The notes below the pieces were generated by a model. It searched no databases, was not told where the DNA came from, and saw nothing but the letters and a program-made list of their open reading frames with translations. Of a stretch of DNA of 64,000 bases, positions 35,275-45,079 are shown in pieces. Both the position numbers and the translations under genes were made by a program. The DNA is taken from NCBI RefSeq assembly GCF_001402875.1, contig NZ_CP012946.1:3512001-3576000 (forward strand), in the 5' to 3' direction. Source of the stretch: Blastochloris viridis (GTDB lineage: Bacteria; Pseudomonadota; Alphaproteobacteria; Rhizobiales; Xanthobacteraceae). The stretch's first letter is position 1; the number at the start of each line of letters is the position of its first letter.

Positions 35275-37278
35275 TCACGACACCCGCACGGTCGCCAGGA
35301 ATTTGCCGACTTCGGCCTTGAGCACGCCGGACTGGATGGCGAGGTCGCCGGCCGCCGCCAGCACCTGGGTGGAGGCCGCCGAGGAATCGGCCGCCGCCCG
35401 CGTCACCCCGACGATGTTGCTCGACACCTCGGCGGTGCCGGCCGAGGCCTGCTGCACGTTTCGGGCGATTTCCGTCGTCGCCGCACCCTGTTCCTCCACC
35501 GCGGAGGCGATGGTGGTGGCGATCTCGTTCATCCGGCGAATGATCTCGGTGATCTGGCCGATGGCGTGGGCGGAATCGGCGGTCGAAGACTGGATTTCCT
35601 CGATCTGCGCCGAGATTTCCGCCGTCGCCTTGGCGGTCTGGTCGGCCAAGCTTTTCACCTCCGAGGCCACCACCGCGAAGCCGCGGCCGGCATCGCCCGC
35701 CCGTGCCGCCTCGATGGTGGCGTTGAGGGCGAGAAGGTTGGTTTGGCCGGCGATGGTCGAGATCAGCCCGACGATATCGCCGATCTTCTGCGCCGCCTGC
35801 GATAGCCGGCCGACTTTGCTCGCCGTTTCGTCGGCGTCCTTGGCCGCTTCGGCGGCGATGCGGGCGGATTCGTTGACCCGCCGGCCGATCTCCGACACCG
35901 ACGCCGACAGCTCCTCGGCTGCGGATGCCACGGTCTGGACGTTGGAGGATGCTTCCTCCGAGGCTGAGGCGACCGCGGTGGATTGCCGGTTGGTCTGGTC
36001 GGCGGCGGCCGACATGGTCTGCGCCGCGCCCTGCAGCTGGCTCGCCGCGCTCGACACCGCCTCGATGATGCCGCCGACCGCGCCCTCGAACGACACCGCG
36101 AGCTGGTGCATCGCCGCCCTCTTTTCGGCCTCCGCCCGCGCCTCCGCCTCGCGCTGTTCGGCGGTCATCTGGTCCATCCGGATCAGATTGTCCTTGAACA
36201 CCTGGGCGGCGCGGGCGGTGTCGCCGACCTCGTCGCCGCGAGTGGTGAAGGGGATGTCGACGGTCTTGTCTCCCTCCGCGAGCTGATCGAGCACGCCGGC
36301 GATGCGGCGAATCGGCCGGCCGACGCCGGCGAAGCCAAACACCGCTGCGCCGGCCATCACCAGCGCCGTCAGCGCGCCGATGGCGAGGCCGCTGCGCGCC
36401 GCGCCGGCGACCGCGCTGTGAACGTCGGCGTTGAGCTTGGCCTCCAGCTTGCTCGCGGCCTCGAGCGACTCGTCGACCAGCCGCGTGACCTCCACCCGCA
36501 TCGGCGCGATGGTGGCGATGGTGGTGGCCTGCTTGGCGATGGCGGCTCGGCTGGTTTCAAACAGGGCGCGGTGCTGCTCGGCCAATTTGGCCAGCGTGGC
36601 GGCGGCGGCCGCGATCTGCGGCGCATCCTTGGCCTCCAGCGCGCGCAGGTCATGCACGGCGGCGTCGATGCCGCGGTCGACCTGGCTTTTCAGCTCGGCG
36701 TCCTCGGTGGCGAAGAACCGCCAGATCCCGGCACGGGCATCGGCGACGTGACCGTCGACGCGCGCCGCCGCCGCCGCGGCGTCCGGTCCGAGCCGGGCGG
36801 CGACGGCCTCAAGCCGGGCGAATTCGCTGCGCCAGCTGGCGACCAGCGCGATCAGTCTGGCGCGCGCTTCGATCATGTCGCGGCGGGCGACGACGCCCTC
36901 GCGCCAGCCGGCGAGATAGGACTCCACCAGCGGCTTGGCGCGGGCCAGCCGTTCGCGGTTGGCGGCGAGGGCGGCTTGCGCCGCGAGCTGCGCGATCTGC
37001 TCCGACAGCGGCGCGCCGATTCGGTCGGCCGCAGCGATGGCGTCGTTGATCGCGTTGGCGGAGGGAGTGGAAATGGCTTGGTAGAACAGGGCGCGAGTAT
37101 CCCGCAGCGCCAGCTTGACGTCGACCAGCTTGGTGACGACGTGGCCGGCGCGATCGAGCGTGTCGGTCGTCTCGTCGATATCCTCCAGCGCAACGCGCGA
37201 CAGGACGATGAGCGAAACCACCAGCGCCATGCCGAGGGCGGCGCTGACGGCAAGTTTTTGACCGATTTTAAGTTGCAT
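35275..37278 (-). CDS. Methyl-accepting chemotaxis protein
   Basis: This 667-residue transmembrane chemoreceptor has a first helix at residues about 9-31. It is followed by a ~270-residue mostly helical periplasmic sensor (four-helix or double four-helix type) and a second helix ([23 protein letters not shown]). A HAMP domain and a cytoplasmic signalling domain with the conserved tip [38 protein letters not shown] complete it. There is no C-terminal CheR-binding pentapeptide. ATG 37278 is chosen because AAAGGAG lies eight bases upstream. The ligand is unknown and no che genes are adjacent. Confidence 0.92.
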   Translation of the reverse strand: MQLKIGQKLAVSAALGMALVVSLIVLSRVALEDIDETTDTLDRAGHVVTKLVDVKLALRDTRALFYQAISTPSANAINDAIAAADRIGAPLSEQIAQLAAQAALAANRERLARAKPLVESYLAGWREGVVARRDMIEARARLIALVASWRSEFARLEAVAARLGPDAAAAAARVDGHVADARAGIWRFFATEDAELKSQVDRGIDAAVHDLRALEAKDAPQIAAAAATLAKLAEQHRALFETSRAAIAKQATTIATIAPMRVEVTRLVDESLEAASKLEAKLNADVHSAVAGAARSGLAIGALTALVMAGAAVFGFAGVGRPIRRIAGVLDQLAEGDKTVDIPFTTRGDEVGDTARAAQVFKDNLIRMDQMTAEQREAEARAEAEKRAAMHQLAVSFEGAVGGIIEAVSSAASQLQGAAQTMSAAADQTNRQSTAVASASEEASSNVQTVASAAEELSASVSEIGRRVNESARIAAEAAKDADETASKVGRLSQAAQKIGDIVGLISTIAGQTNLLALNATIEAARAGDAGRGFAVVASEVKSLADQTAKATAEISAQIEEIQSSTADSAHAIGQITEIIRRMNEIATTIASAVEEQGAATTEIARNVQQASAGTAEVSSNIVGVTRAAADSSAASTQVLAAAGDLAIQSGVLKAEVGKFLATVRVS

Positions 37279-37942
37279 TTCCGGTGCGCTCCTTTGCGGA
37301 TGCGGACTTCGGCGAAGCCCGCTGGATCGGCCGGAGCACCCGCTCCGGTTACGCACAATCACTTTTGGTGGGCAGTAAAACTTTCCGGTAACGTGGTTAA
37401 TAGCCGGTTAACGCGCTCTGGCCGCCCGAATCTGACAATAGATTCATTCGAATCTATATAGATTAACTCGTGACATAACTGTCATAGTGGCGCCAGCGAG
37501 ACCGCAATTTGGCAAAATGTGACAATTACCCCTCAAGACAAATCGAATGCAACGTAGTCCTGCGCGAAATATTCGCGCGACTTCGAGTTCACGATTTCAA
37601 TGTGTGGCGATTGTTTCGGTTGGCGCGACCGCGAGTTGAACAAGCGCGGGTTTGTCTGGAATCTACCGAGCGTGAGACGACGTCCGGCCGATCAGGTCGG
37701 CGTTTCGTCGTCCGGCCGCGGAAAAATCCCGGTTCGATCCAGGGCCTTTTTGGCGAGGTTGTTTCCGGGGCTACGACGGGATCGTCCGGAAACCGTATGA
37801 AACGCCGCCGCCATCGCCCCCGCCCGGTGACGCGGTGCGATGCCCGCAGGTCCCCGGGTGCGGCCACCCGCGGGACCGTTTCGGGCCTGGCCTCTTGACA
37901 GGCGCCCGCCCGCGTGACGCCATCGGTCGCGGAAACCATGCC
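37279..37942. other. Chemoreceptor / NifX-like divergent region
   Basis: This 664-nt region has no gene I can support. About 37370-37620 is markedly AT-richer than its surroundings, with repeated ATAGATT and TGACA-like stretches, and likely contains the divergent promoters. Repeat copy D occupies 37681-37799. Confidence 0.5.
37681..37799 (+). repeat. Dispersed intergenic repeat, copy D (near full length)
   Basis: This is the best-preserved copy. It contains CGATCAGGTCGGCGTTTCG, CGGAAAAATCCCGGTTCGAT, GGCGAGGTTGTTTCCGG and ACGACGGGATCGTCCGGAAA. The terminal arms TTTCCGG and CCGGAAA are complementary, giving a stem around CTACGACGGGATCG. Confidence 0.7.
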
Positions 37943-38335
37943 ATGAAGATCGCCGTCGCCACCAAAGACTGGAACGCCGTCAGCGGCCATGCCGGGCAGG
38001 CGCGGTGCTGGCTGCTGTTCGACCTGTCGGACCATCGCCCTGGCGCCCCGTTGCCGGAGCCGCGGCGGGTCGAATTGGCGAAAGAGCAGATGTTCCACTT
38101 CCTTGAGGACGGCGCGCCGCATCCGCTGGATGGCGTCGGCATCATCGTCGCGGGCAGCGCCGGCGACGGCTTCGTCCGTCACATGAAAAAGCGCGGCGCC
38201 GAGGTGCTGCTGACCGGCGAGACCGATCCGGCCACCGCGCTGTCGCGGTTGATCGCCGGCGAGGCGCTTGCCGATCCGCGGTTCGACATCACCACCAGCC
38301 TGTGCCGGCTGCGCGACCTGTTCTCGCGCCACTGA
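37943..38335 (+). CDS. NifX/NafY-like dinitrogenase cofactor-binding domain protein
   Basis: This 130-residue single-domain protein belongs to the NifX/NifB C-terminal (Nitro_FeMo-Co) family, which binds iron-molybdenum cofactor or related Fe-S clusters. The pattern MKIAVATKD...SGHAGQARCWLLFDL...DGVGIIVAGSAGDGFVRHMKKRGAEVLLTGETDPATALSRLIAGE matches the fold. No nif genes are nearby, so it is an orphan and need not serve nitrogenase. ATG 37943 follows a GGAAA stretch at 37931-37935. Confidence 0.75.
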   Translation: MKIAVATKDWNAVSGHAGQARCWLLFDLSDHRPGAPLPEPRRVELAKEQMFHFLEDGAPHPLDGVGIIVAGSAGDGFVRHMKKRGAEVLLTGETDPATALSRLIAGEALADPRFDITTSLCRLRDLFSRH

Positions 38336-38352
38336 TCGGTTTTCGACCGATC
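38334..38352 (+). terminator. Small hairpin at the NifX-like stop codon
   Basis: GATCGGT and ACCGATC form a 7-bp stem with a TTTCG loop, starting inside the stop codon. There is no T-run, so function as a terminator is only possible. Confidence 0.3.
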
Positions 38353-38501
38353 GCAGGGCGCCCGCTCGCGCCGGCGCAATCGCGGCGTATCCCCGCAATC
38401 GGGCGACCCAGTGCAGTCGCAACGACATCCTGCACCGCCAATGCGCCGACGCCCGCAACAAAGCTTTGACCGCGCAGGGACTTGACCTTTACCCTCACCG
38501 G

Positions 38502-39434
38502 ATGGCGATCCTCGCGGCACTTCATCACGTCACCCATTACGTTTACGACCGTCCCGTTTCCCTCGGCCCGCAGTTGATCCGGTTGAGACCGGCGCCGCTC
38601 TGCCGCACCCGTATCCCGTCCTATTCGCTGAAGGTGGTGCCCGAGCGCCATTTCGTGAACTGGCAGCAGGATCCGTTCGGCAACTGGGTGGCGCGCTTCG
38701 TCTTCCCGGACATGACCACCGAGTTCGCGATCACCGTCGATCTCCTCGTCGAGCTGTCGACGGTCAACCCGTTCGACTTCTTTGTCGAGCCGTGGGCCGA
38801 TCGCTTCCCGTTCGCCTATCCGGCCGAGACCGCGCGCGATCTGGCGCCCTATCTCGAATGCGAGGCGGACGGCCACACCTTCGAGGCCTATCTCGCCGAG
38901 GTGGCGAACGGGCCGATCAACACCGTCGATTTCGTGGTCGACCTCAACGCCCGCCTGCAACGCGACATTGGCTACGTCATCCGGATGGAGCCGGGCGTGC
39001 AGACGCCCGACCAGACGCTGGAGCTCACAGCCGGCTCCTGCCGCGACACCGCCTGGCTGCTGGTTCAGCTGCTGCGCCGGCTCGGCCTCGCCGCCCGCTT
39101 CGTGTCGGGTTACCTCGTTCAGCTCCGGCCGGACCTGCAATCGCTCGACGGCCCGTCCGGCACCGATCACGACTTCGCCGCGCTCCACGCCTGGGCCGAG
39201 GTCTTTCTGCCCGGCGCCGGCTGGATCGGGCTCGACCCCACCTCCGGCCTGCTGTGCGGCGAGGGCCATATTCCGTTGTGTGCGACGCCGCACTACCGCT
39301 CGGCCGCGCCGATCTCCGGCACCGTCGGTCCCGCCGAGGCGTCGTTCGGCTTCGACATGAAGGTCACCCGCGTCGACGAGACGCCGGGCGTCCGGTTTCC
39401 CACCACCCTCGACCTCAGGCGGCCAACGCCGTGA
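38502..39434 (+). CDS. Transglutaminase-like protein, short form lacking DUF2126
   Basis: This 310-residue protein has a bacterial transglutaminase N-terminal domain (ALHHVTHYVYDRPVSLGPQLIRLRPAP) and a transglutaminase core. The catalytic triad is Cys in GSCRDTAWL, His in LHAWAEV and Asp in GLDPTSG. Relatives in other Rhizobiales run to about 1100 residues with a C-terminal DUF2126. Here the protein stops soon after FDMKVTRVDETPGVRF, so that half is missing. The next gene begins within its stop codon (GTGA), so the two are translationally coupled. Confidence 0.83.
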   Translation: MAILAALHHVTHYVYDRPVSLGPQLIRLRPAPLCRTRIPSYSLKVVPERHFVNWQQDPFGNWVARFVFPDMTTEFAITVDLLVELSTVNPFDFFVEPWADRFPFAYPAETARDLAPYLECEADGHTFEAYLAEVANGPINTVDFVVDLNARLQRDIGYVIRMEPGVQTPDQTLELTAGSCRDTAWLLVQLLRRLGLAARFVSGYLVQLRPDLQSLDGPSGTDHDFAALHAWAEVFLPGAGWIGLDPTSGLLCGEGHIPLCATPHYRSAAPISGTVGPAEASFGFDMKVTRVDETPGVRFPTTLDLRRPTP

Positions 39435-41941
39435 ACAGCGCGTCCAGCAGCCGGGTATCGTCCGACGCCGACCGCGACCGCGCGGCGCTGATCGAGGGCT
39501 ATCGGCCGCTGCCCGGCGTGCGCGACGAGATGATCGACGACGGCGGCGCCGTGCGCGAGCACTGGCGGCCGGTGCTCGACGGCCTTGCCGCGCTGGGGCC
39601 GGCCGAGCTCGGCCGCCGCTTCCAGACCGCCGACCGCTACCTCGCCGACTCCGGCGTGTTCTACCGGCTCTATGATGACGCCGCCGGGGTCGAGCGGCCG
39701 TGGCCGCTGTCGCACCTGCCGCTGGTGATCGACCCGGCGGAATGGCGCACGCTGGTGTCGGGCCTCACCCAGCGCGCCAGCCTGTTGGAGAAACTGCTCG
39801 CCGACATCTACGGCCCGGCCCGGCTGGTGGCCGAGGGCAGGCTGCCGGCCGCGGTGGTGACGGGCAGCCGCGAGTTCCTGCGCCCCTTGGTCGGCGCCCT
39901 GCCGGCCGGCACCGCGCCGGGCGAGGGCGCCGGCCTGTCGGTCTATGCCGCCGACATCGGCCGCGGCCCGGACGGCCGCTGGTGGGTGCTGGACGACCGC
40001 ACCCAGGCGCCATCCGGTGCCGGCTACGCGCTGGAAAACCGCATCACCATGGGGCGGGCGCTGCCGGAGCTGTTCGAGCGCCTGCAGGTGATGCGCCTCG
40101 CCGGCTTCTTCCAGTCGCTGCGCGCCGACCTGACCGCGCTGTGCCGCAATCCGGACGGCCGGGTGTGCCTGCTCTCGCCCGGCCCGCTCAACGAGACCTA
40201 TTTCGAACACGCCTACCTCGCCCGCTATCTCGGTTTCGTGCTGGTCGAGGGCGCCGACCTCACCGTGCGCGGCGATGCCGTCCACATCCGCACCATCGAG
40301 GGGCTGGAGCGCACCGACGTGCTGTGGCGCCGGCTCGATTCCGACTGGGCCGACCCGCTGGAGCTCAACCCGGCCTCGCGGCTCGGCGTGCCGGGCCTGG
40401 TGCAGGCGGTGCGCGCCGGCAACGTTACGCTCGCCAACGCGCTGGGCTCGGGCGTGCTGGAGACCCGCGCGCTGCTCAGCTTCGTGCCGGCGCTGGCGCG
40501 CCATCTCACCGGCGCCTCGCTCAAGATCCCGAACGTCGCCACCTGGTGGTGCGGCCAGCCGCTGGAGCGCGAGGCGGTGATCGCCGACCTCAGCGCCTTC
40601 GTCATCGCGCCGGCGTTCGAATACCCGCTGCCGCCGCCGCTGCACAACGGGCCGGTGGTCGCCGCCGACCTCGACGCCAAGGACCGCGCCGCCCTGGTCG
40701 ACATGATCCGCCAGCGCGGCGTCGACCTCGTCGCCCACGAGGCGGCCAAGCTCTCCACCACGCCGGTGTGGTGTGACGGCCGGCTGGAGCCGCGGCCGTT
40801 CGTGCTCAGGGTCTATCTCGCCCGCACCAAGGACGGCTGGACGGTGATGCCGGGCGGGCTGTGCCGCATCGCCGACCACGGCGACGCCCGCGCGGTGTCG
40901 ATGCAGCGCGGCGGCCGCGCCGCCGACGTCTGGGTTCCGTCCGAGGTGGCGGTGGCCCCGGTGTCGTTGCTGCCGGCGCCGGGCCACGTGCCGATCCGGC
41001 GCAATGTCGGGCCGCTGCCGAGCCGGGTCGCCGACAATCTGTTCTGGCTCGGCCGCTACATCGAGCGCGCCGAGGCAACGCTGCGCCTGACCCGGCTGCT
41101 CACCGCCCGCGCCGCCGAGCGCGAGCGCCGCGGTGCCGCCACCACCCGGCTGATCGAGGACCTGCTGCGGGTGTGGAAGGTGGTCGATACCCCGCCGGGC
41201 GCGATGGACCCGATCCGCCTTGCGGCGCGGGCGCTGAATCACCACGACACCGTGGGCTCGATCCTGACGCAGGCGTCGACGGCACGGCGGGCGGCCTCGG
41301 TCATCCGCGATCGCTTTTCGCCCGACGCCTGGCGGACGCTGACCGACCTTGAGTTCCTGCTGGCGCGAACGGTCGCGAGCGACGGCACCGGCGCCACCGT
41401 GCTGGCGCGCATCAACCAGGCGCTGCGCCTGACCGCCTCGTTCGCCGGCCTCGCCCAGGAGAACATGAACCAGCTCACCGGCTGGCGCTTCCTGGAGCTG
41501 GGGCGGCGCATCGAGCGCGCCCTCGTCACCTGTCGTTTCGCGCGCCAGTTCGGCCTCGCCACCGCGCCGGAGGAGGCGCTCGACGTTCTGCTCGATCTGG
41601 CCGACAGCCAGATCACCTACCGCATGCGCTACGTGATGGTGGCGGCGCGCGCGCCGGTGCTCGACACCGTGGTGCTCGACCCCTCCAACCCGCGCTCGGT
41701 GATGTTCCAGATCGAGCACATGCGCGAGCACATGGCGGTGCTCACCGCGCGGCTGGTGCAGGAGACCGCCTCGCCGCCCGAGCGGCGGCTGCTGCGGCTT
41801 GCCGCCGACGTCACCGCGCTCGACGCCGCCCACATCGGCGACCTCGACATGGTTCGGGCCGAACAGGCGCTGATGGCGCTGTCGGACGCGATTTCCGATC
41901 GCTGGTTCACCCATCGCGACCAGGCAGACCCGTCGTCATGA
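39431..41941 (+). CDS. Fused circularly permuted ATP-grasp / alpha-E protein
   Basis: This 836-residue protein combines two modules often encoded separately. The N-terminal part (about 1-480) is a circularly permuted ATP-grasp (DUF404/DUF407). It contains YAADIGRGPDGRWWVLDDRTQAPSGAGYALENR, LLSPGPLNETYFEHAYLARYLGF and a FVLRVYLARTKDGWTVMPGGLCRIA end. The C-terminal part (about 525-830) is the all-helical alpha-E domain (SRVADNLFWLGRYIERAEATLRL). Such proteins are predicted amidoligases making peptide-like modifications. Its GTG start overlaps the upstream stop and its own stop overlaps the next ATG. Confidence 0.85.
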   Translation: MNSASSSRVSSDADRDRAALIEGYRPLPGVRDEMIDDGGAVREHWRPVLDGLAALGPAELGRRFQTADRYLADSGVFYRLYDDAAGVERPWPLSHLPLVIDPAEWRTLVSGLTQRASLLEKLLADIYGPARLVAEGRLPAAVVTGSREFLRPLVGALPAGTAPGEGAGLSVYAADIGRGPDGRWWVLDDRTQAPSGAGYALENRITMGRALPELFERLQVMRLAGFFQSLRADLTALCRNPDGRVCLLSPGPLNETYFEHAYLARYLGFVLVEGADLTVRGDAVHIRTIEGLERTDVLWRRLDSDWADPLELNPASRLGVPGLVQAVRAGNVTLANALGSGVLETRALLSFVPALARHLTGASLKIPNVATWWCGQPLEREAVIADLSAFVIAPAFEYPLPPPLHNGPVVAADLDAKDRAALVDMIRQRGVDLVAHEAAKLSTTPVWCDGRLEPRPFVLRVYLARTKDGWTVMPGGLCRIADHGDARAVSMQRGGRAADVWVPSEVAVAPVSLLPAPGHVPIRRNVGPLPSRVADNLFWLGRYIERAEATLRLTRLLTARAAERERRGAATTRLIEDLLRVWKVVDTPPGAMDPIRLAARALNHHDTVGSILTQASTARRAASVIRDRFSPDAWRTLTDLEFLLARTVASDGTGATVLARINQALRLTASFAGLAQENMNQLTGWRFLELGRRIERALVTCRFARQFGLATAPEEALDVLLDLADSQITYRMRYVMVAARAPVLDTVVLDPSNPRSVMFQIEHMREHMAVLTARLVQETASPPERRLLRLAADVTALDAAHIGDLDMVRAEQALMALSDAISDRWFTHRDQADPSS

Positions 41942-42843
41942 TCTACGACGTGCGGCAGGTGACGACCTATCGCTATGCGGCACCGGTCGCCACCGCCAGC
42001 CACCTGCTGCGGCTGACGCCGGTCGACCGGCCCGGTCAGCGGGTGCTGTCGACGGTGCTCAATGTGGTGCCGGCGCCGGCCGAGCGCGCCGACATGCGCG
42101 ACTTCTTCGGCAACGGCCTCACCCGCATTGCGCTGCACACCCGTCACGACGCCCTGGTGCTGCGCACCCATGCGCGCATCGCCGTCGCGCCGCCGGCGAT
42201 CCCGGCGCCGGAGGCGACGTTGCCGTGGGAGACGGTGCGCGAGCTCGCCTGGGCCTCGGCCGACCTCACGCCGCACGCCCCCGCCCACCATCTGTTCGCC
42301 AGCCGGCGGGTGCCGATGGTGCCAAAGATCACCGCTTATGCCGCCGAGAGTTTCCCGCGCGGTCGGCCGATCGTGGCGGCCGGACTGGAGCTGGCGTGCC
42401 GGATCAAGGCCGATTTCGCCTACGCGCCCGGCGCCACCGACGTCACCACGCCGGCCGCGACCGCGTTCGCGCTGCGGCGCGGGGTGTGCCAGGACTTCAG
42501 CGAGATCATGATCGCTGGCCTGCGCGGGCTCGGCCTTGCCGCCGGCTATGTCAGCGGCTTTCTGCGCACCACGCCGCCGCCGGGCCAGCCGCGGCTGGAG
42601 GGCGCCGACGCCACCCACGCCTGGGTGTCGCTGTGGTGCGGCCCGGCGGTCGGCTGGGTCGGGCTCGACCCCACCAACGCCATGCTGGCCGGGCTCGACC
42701 ACATCGTGCTGGCGGTGGGGCGCGACTATGCCGATGCCGCGCCGGTCGATGGCGTCATCGTCGCCACCGGCGACCACGCGCTTACCGTCGCCGTCGACGT
42801 GGTGCCGGTGGCGGCCGACCCGTTCGGGCGCGTCAACGGCTGA
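41938..42843 (+). CDS. Transglutaminase-like protein (second)
   Basis: This 301-residue protein has a bacterial transglutaminase N-terminal beta domain (YDVRQVTTYRYAAPVATASHLLRLTP). The cysteine-protease-like core has Cys in RRGVCQDFSEIM, His in DATHAWVSL and Asp in GLDPTNA. It is the usual third partner of ATP-grasp/alpha-E genes and may act as a peptidase or amidase on the product of that ligase. The ATG overlaps the previous stop (ATGA). No Anbu-type proteasome subunit is seen nearby. Confidence 0.87.
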   Translation: MIYDVRQVTTYRYAAPVATASHLLRLTPVDRPGQRVLSTVLNVVPAPAERADMRDFFGNGLTRIALHTRHDALVLRTHARIAVAPPAIPAPEATLPWETVRELAWASADLTPHAPAHHLFASRRVPMVPKITAYAAESFPRGRPIVAAGLELACRIKADFAYAPGATDVTTPAATAFALRRGVCQDFSEIMIAGLRGLGLAAGYVSGFLRTTPPPGQPRLEGADATHAWVSLWCGPAVGWVGLDPTNAMLAGLDHIVLAVGRDYADAAPVDGVIVATGDHALTVAVDVVPVAADPFGRVNG

Positions 42844-42888
42844 GACGACATCCGCCGACAACGAGACCGAAACCCCGGATCGACCGCG

Positions 42889-43206
42889 CTATTCCGCCGC
42901 CAGCTTCATCAGCACGATGCCGGACACGATGAGCGCGGCCGCCAGCATCCGCAGCGCCGTCATCGGCTCGCCGAGGAACACGATGCCGACGGCGAAGGCG
43001 CCGGCCGCGCCGATCCCGGTCCACACCGCGTAGGCGGTGCCGAGCGGCAGCGCCTTCATCGCCACCGACAGCAGCATCAGGCTGCCGATCAGGCTCACCA
43101 CCGTGATCGCGGTCGGACCGGGCCGGGTGAACCCCTCCGACAGCTTCATCGAAAACGCAAAGACGATTTCGAGCAGGCCGGCGAGAAACAGCGCGAGCCA
43201 AGCCAT
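42889..43206 (-). CDS. sugE: SMR-family guanidinium exporter (SugE/Gdx type)
   Basis: This 105-residue, four-helix small multidrug-resistance protein has the conserved membrane Glu13 in AGLLEIVFAFSMK, KLSEGFTR after helix 1, and AYAVWTGIGAAGAFAVGIVFLGEP. SugE/Gdx members export guanidinium in exchange for protons as antiparallel dimers. It is the last gene of the riboswitch-led operon, 88 nt after the allophanate hydrolase, with a strong AAAGGAGG before the ATG. The context (guanidine carboxylase and ykkC riboswitch) supports guanidinium rather than general drug export. Confidence 0.88.
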   Translation of the reverse strand: MAWLALFLAGLLEIVFAFSMKLSEGFTRPGPTAITVVSLIGSLMLLSVAMKALPLGTAYAVWTGIGAAGAFAVGIVFLGEPMTALRMLAAALIVSGIVLMKLAAE

Positions 43207-43294
43207 GACGCCTCCTTTACCCCATCGCCCCGACCGGATTTGATTTCATCAGTTCTCGTCCGCACGACCGCGACCTGCTGTTGCGGAGAATTCT

Positions 43295-45079
43295 CTAAAG
43301 CGGTCGCTCGCCCGGCCGCGAGGCCAGCCAGCTCCGCCAGCCGCCAAAGCCGGTGATGTCGAGCGCGTCCGCCGTCGCCCGGCCCTCGCACAGGAAGCCC
43401 TTGACCTCGCTGCCGTCGGCCAGCGTCACCGTGCCGATGCAGAGCGGCGACGGCACCAGCGCGACGAAGCTGCCAAAGCCGGCCAAGTCCATCTCGTAGA
43501 CCTCGACCTCGATGCCGCCGGCTCCCGCGCCGTCGCACACCAGGCCGGGCTTGGCCGGCTGGGTGCCCTTCAATGCATAAAGGCTGTAGCCGGGCGCGGT
43601 GCGGGTGGTTGAAACGAGGCGCGCGTTGCGCTGGGTGAGCTGGCCGTGCAGCGGCTGGCCGGTGAGGTGCGCGCCGACCACGGCGAGCCGGACGCAATCG
43701 GCGGAGGTCTGGATGCGCGCAGGCGGCGTCGCGGCGAGCGCAACATCGCTCGCGCCGATGCAGGCGCCGGGCAGCGCGCGGTGGAGGGCGTCGGCCAGCA
43801 CCGCCAGCGCGCCGTCCTGAAACGCCCGCGCGACCAGCGTCACCCCGAACGGCAGGCCGTCCGGCCGGAAGCCGGCCGGGATGGCGATGGCGGCCAGATC
43901 CATCAGATTGACGAAATTGGTGTAGGTGCCGAGATTGCTGTTGAGCCGCACCGGGTCGGCCAGCACCTCGTCGATGCGATAGATCGTGGGTGCGGTGGGC
44001 AGCACCATGACGTCCATCTTCGCCCATTCGGCCTCGGCGGCGCGGACGAGCTCGGCGAGCCGGTATTGCGCCTTGAACGCATCGACGGCGGAATGGCCAC
44101 CGCCGCCGAGAATGATGTCGCGCACCACCTCGTTCACCGCCTCGGGCTGCTGCCGCGCGAAATCGCCGATCGCGGCGAGCCGCTCGGCCACCCACGGCCC
44201 GGCATAGAGCAGCGAGGCGGCGTCGCGGAACGGCTGAAAGTCGAACACGACCGCCTCGCCGCCCAGTGCCGTGAGCCGTTCGACGCTGGCCTTGAACAAC
44301 GCGGCGGCGGCATCGTCGCCGAAGAATTCGAGCGCCGCCGGCACGCCGAAGCGGACGCGCTCGGGCAGCGGCGCGGCCGGCTGCGGCCGGCGCGAGAACG
44401 CATCCTCTGCGTCATAGCTGGCGGCGGCCTCCAACACCGCGAGCGCGTCGGCCACCGTGCCGGCGAACACCGAGACGCAATCGAGACTGCGGCAGGCCGG
44501 CACCACGCCGCGCGTGCTGATAAGGCCGCGGGTCGGCTTCAGCCCCACCACGTTGTTGAACGCCGCCGGCACCCGGCCCGAGCCGGCGGTGTCGGTGCCG
44601 AGCGCGAACGCGACCAGCCCGGCGCCGACCGCGACGCCCGAGCCGGACGACGAGCCGCCGGAAATGTGGTCGGCACTGAACACCGACGCGCAGATGCCGT
44701 ACGGGCTGCGGGTGCCGACCAGCCCGGTGGCGAACTGGTCCATGTTGGTCTTGCCGATCAGGATCGCGCCGGCGGCCTGCAGCCGCTCCACCACGCCGGC
44801 CGACCGCCGAGGGGTATAGGCGAAGGCGGGGCAGGCCGCGGTGGTCGGCAAACCGGCGGCGTCGATATTGTCCTTCACCGCAAACGGAATGCCCCACAGC
44901 GGGCCGCGCGGCGCCGCGGCAAGCTGCGCCAGCGCCGCCGCTTTCGGCACCAGCGTGATCCACACCGGCCGCTCGCCGCGCGCGGCAATGCGGTCATAGA
45001 CCATATCGAGCACGGCTTCAGGCTTGAGCGTGCCGGTTTCATAGCCGTGCTTCAGAAAGGCGATGTCGAGCGACAGCAT
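43295..45079 (-). CDS. atzF: Allophanate hydrolase
   Basis: This 594-residue amidase-signature enzyme converts allophanate to ammonia and CO2. The Ser-cisSer-Lys triad is visible: Lys69 in FAVKDN, cis-Ser in GGSSSGSG (141-148) and the nucleophile Ser167 in [11 protein letters not shown] ~130-residue C-terminal allophanate-hydrolase domain ([24 protein letters not shown] type, ending in [10 protein letters not shown]) distinguishes it from general amidases. Its ATG shares a base with the carboxylase stop (TGATG). In this operon it completes guanidine degradation after carboxylation and deimination. Confidence 0.93.
   Translation of the reverse strand: MLSLDIAFLKHGYETGTLKPEAVLDMVYDRIAARGERPVWITLVPKAAALAQLAAAPRGPLWGIPFAVKDNIDAAGLPTTAACPAFAYTPRRSAGVVERLQAAGAILIGKTNMDQFATGLVGTRSPYGICASVFSADHISGGSSSGSGVAVGAGLVAFALGTDTAGSGRVPAAFNNVVGLKPTRGLISTRGVVPACRSLDCVSVFAGTVADALAVLEAAASYDAEDAFSRRPQPAAPLPERVRFGVPAALEFFGDDAAAALFKASVERLTALGGEAVVFDFQPFRDAASLLYAGPWVAERLAAIGDFARQQPEAVNEVVRDIILGGGGHSAVDAFKAQYRLAELVRAAEAEWAKMDVMVLPTAPTIYRIDEVLADPVRLNSNLGTYTNFVNLMDLAAIAIPAGFRPDGLPFGVTLVARAFQDGALAVLADALHRALPGACIGASDVALAATPPARIQTSADCVRLAVVGAHLTGQPLHGQLTQRNARLVSTTRTAPGYSLYALKGTQPAKPGLVCDGAGAGGIEVEVYEMDLAGFGSFVALVPSPLCIGTVTLADGSEVKGFLCEGRATADALDITGFGGWRSWLASRPGERPL

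Noticed and set aside
39293..41914. 873-codon minus-strand open frame opposite the ATP-grasp/alpha-E gene
   Set aside because: It has Arg/His/Gln-rich antisense composition and no recognisable domain; the plus-strand protein is well conserved.
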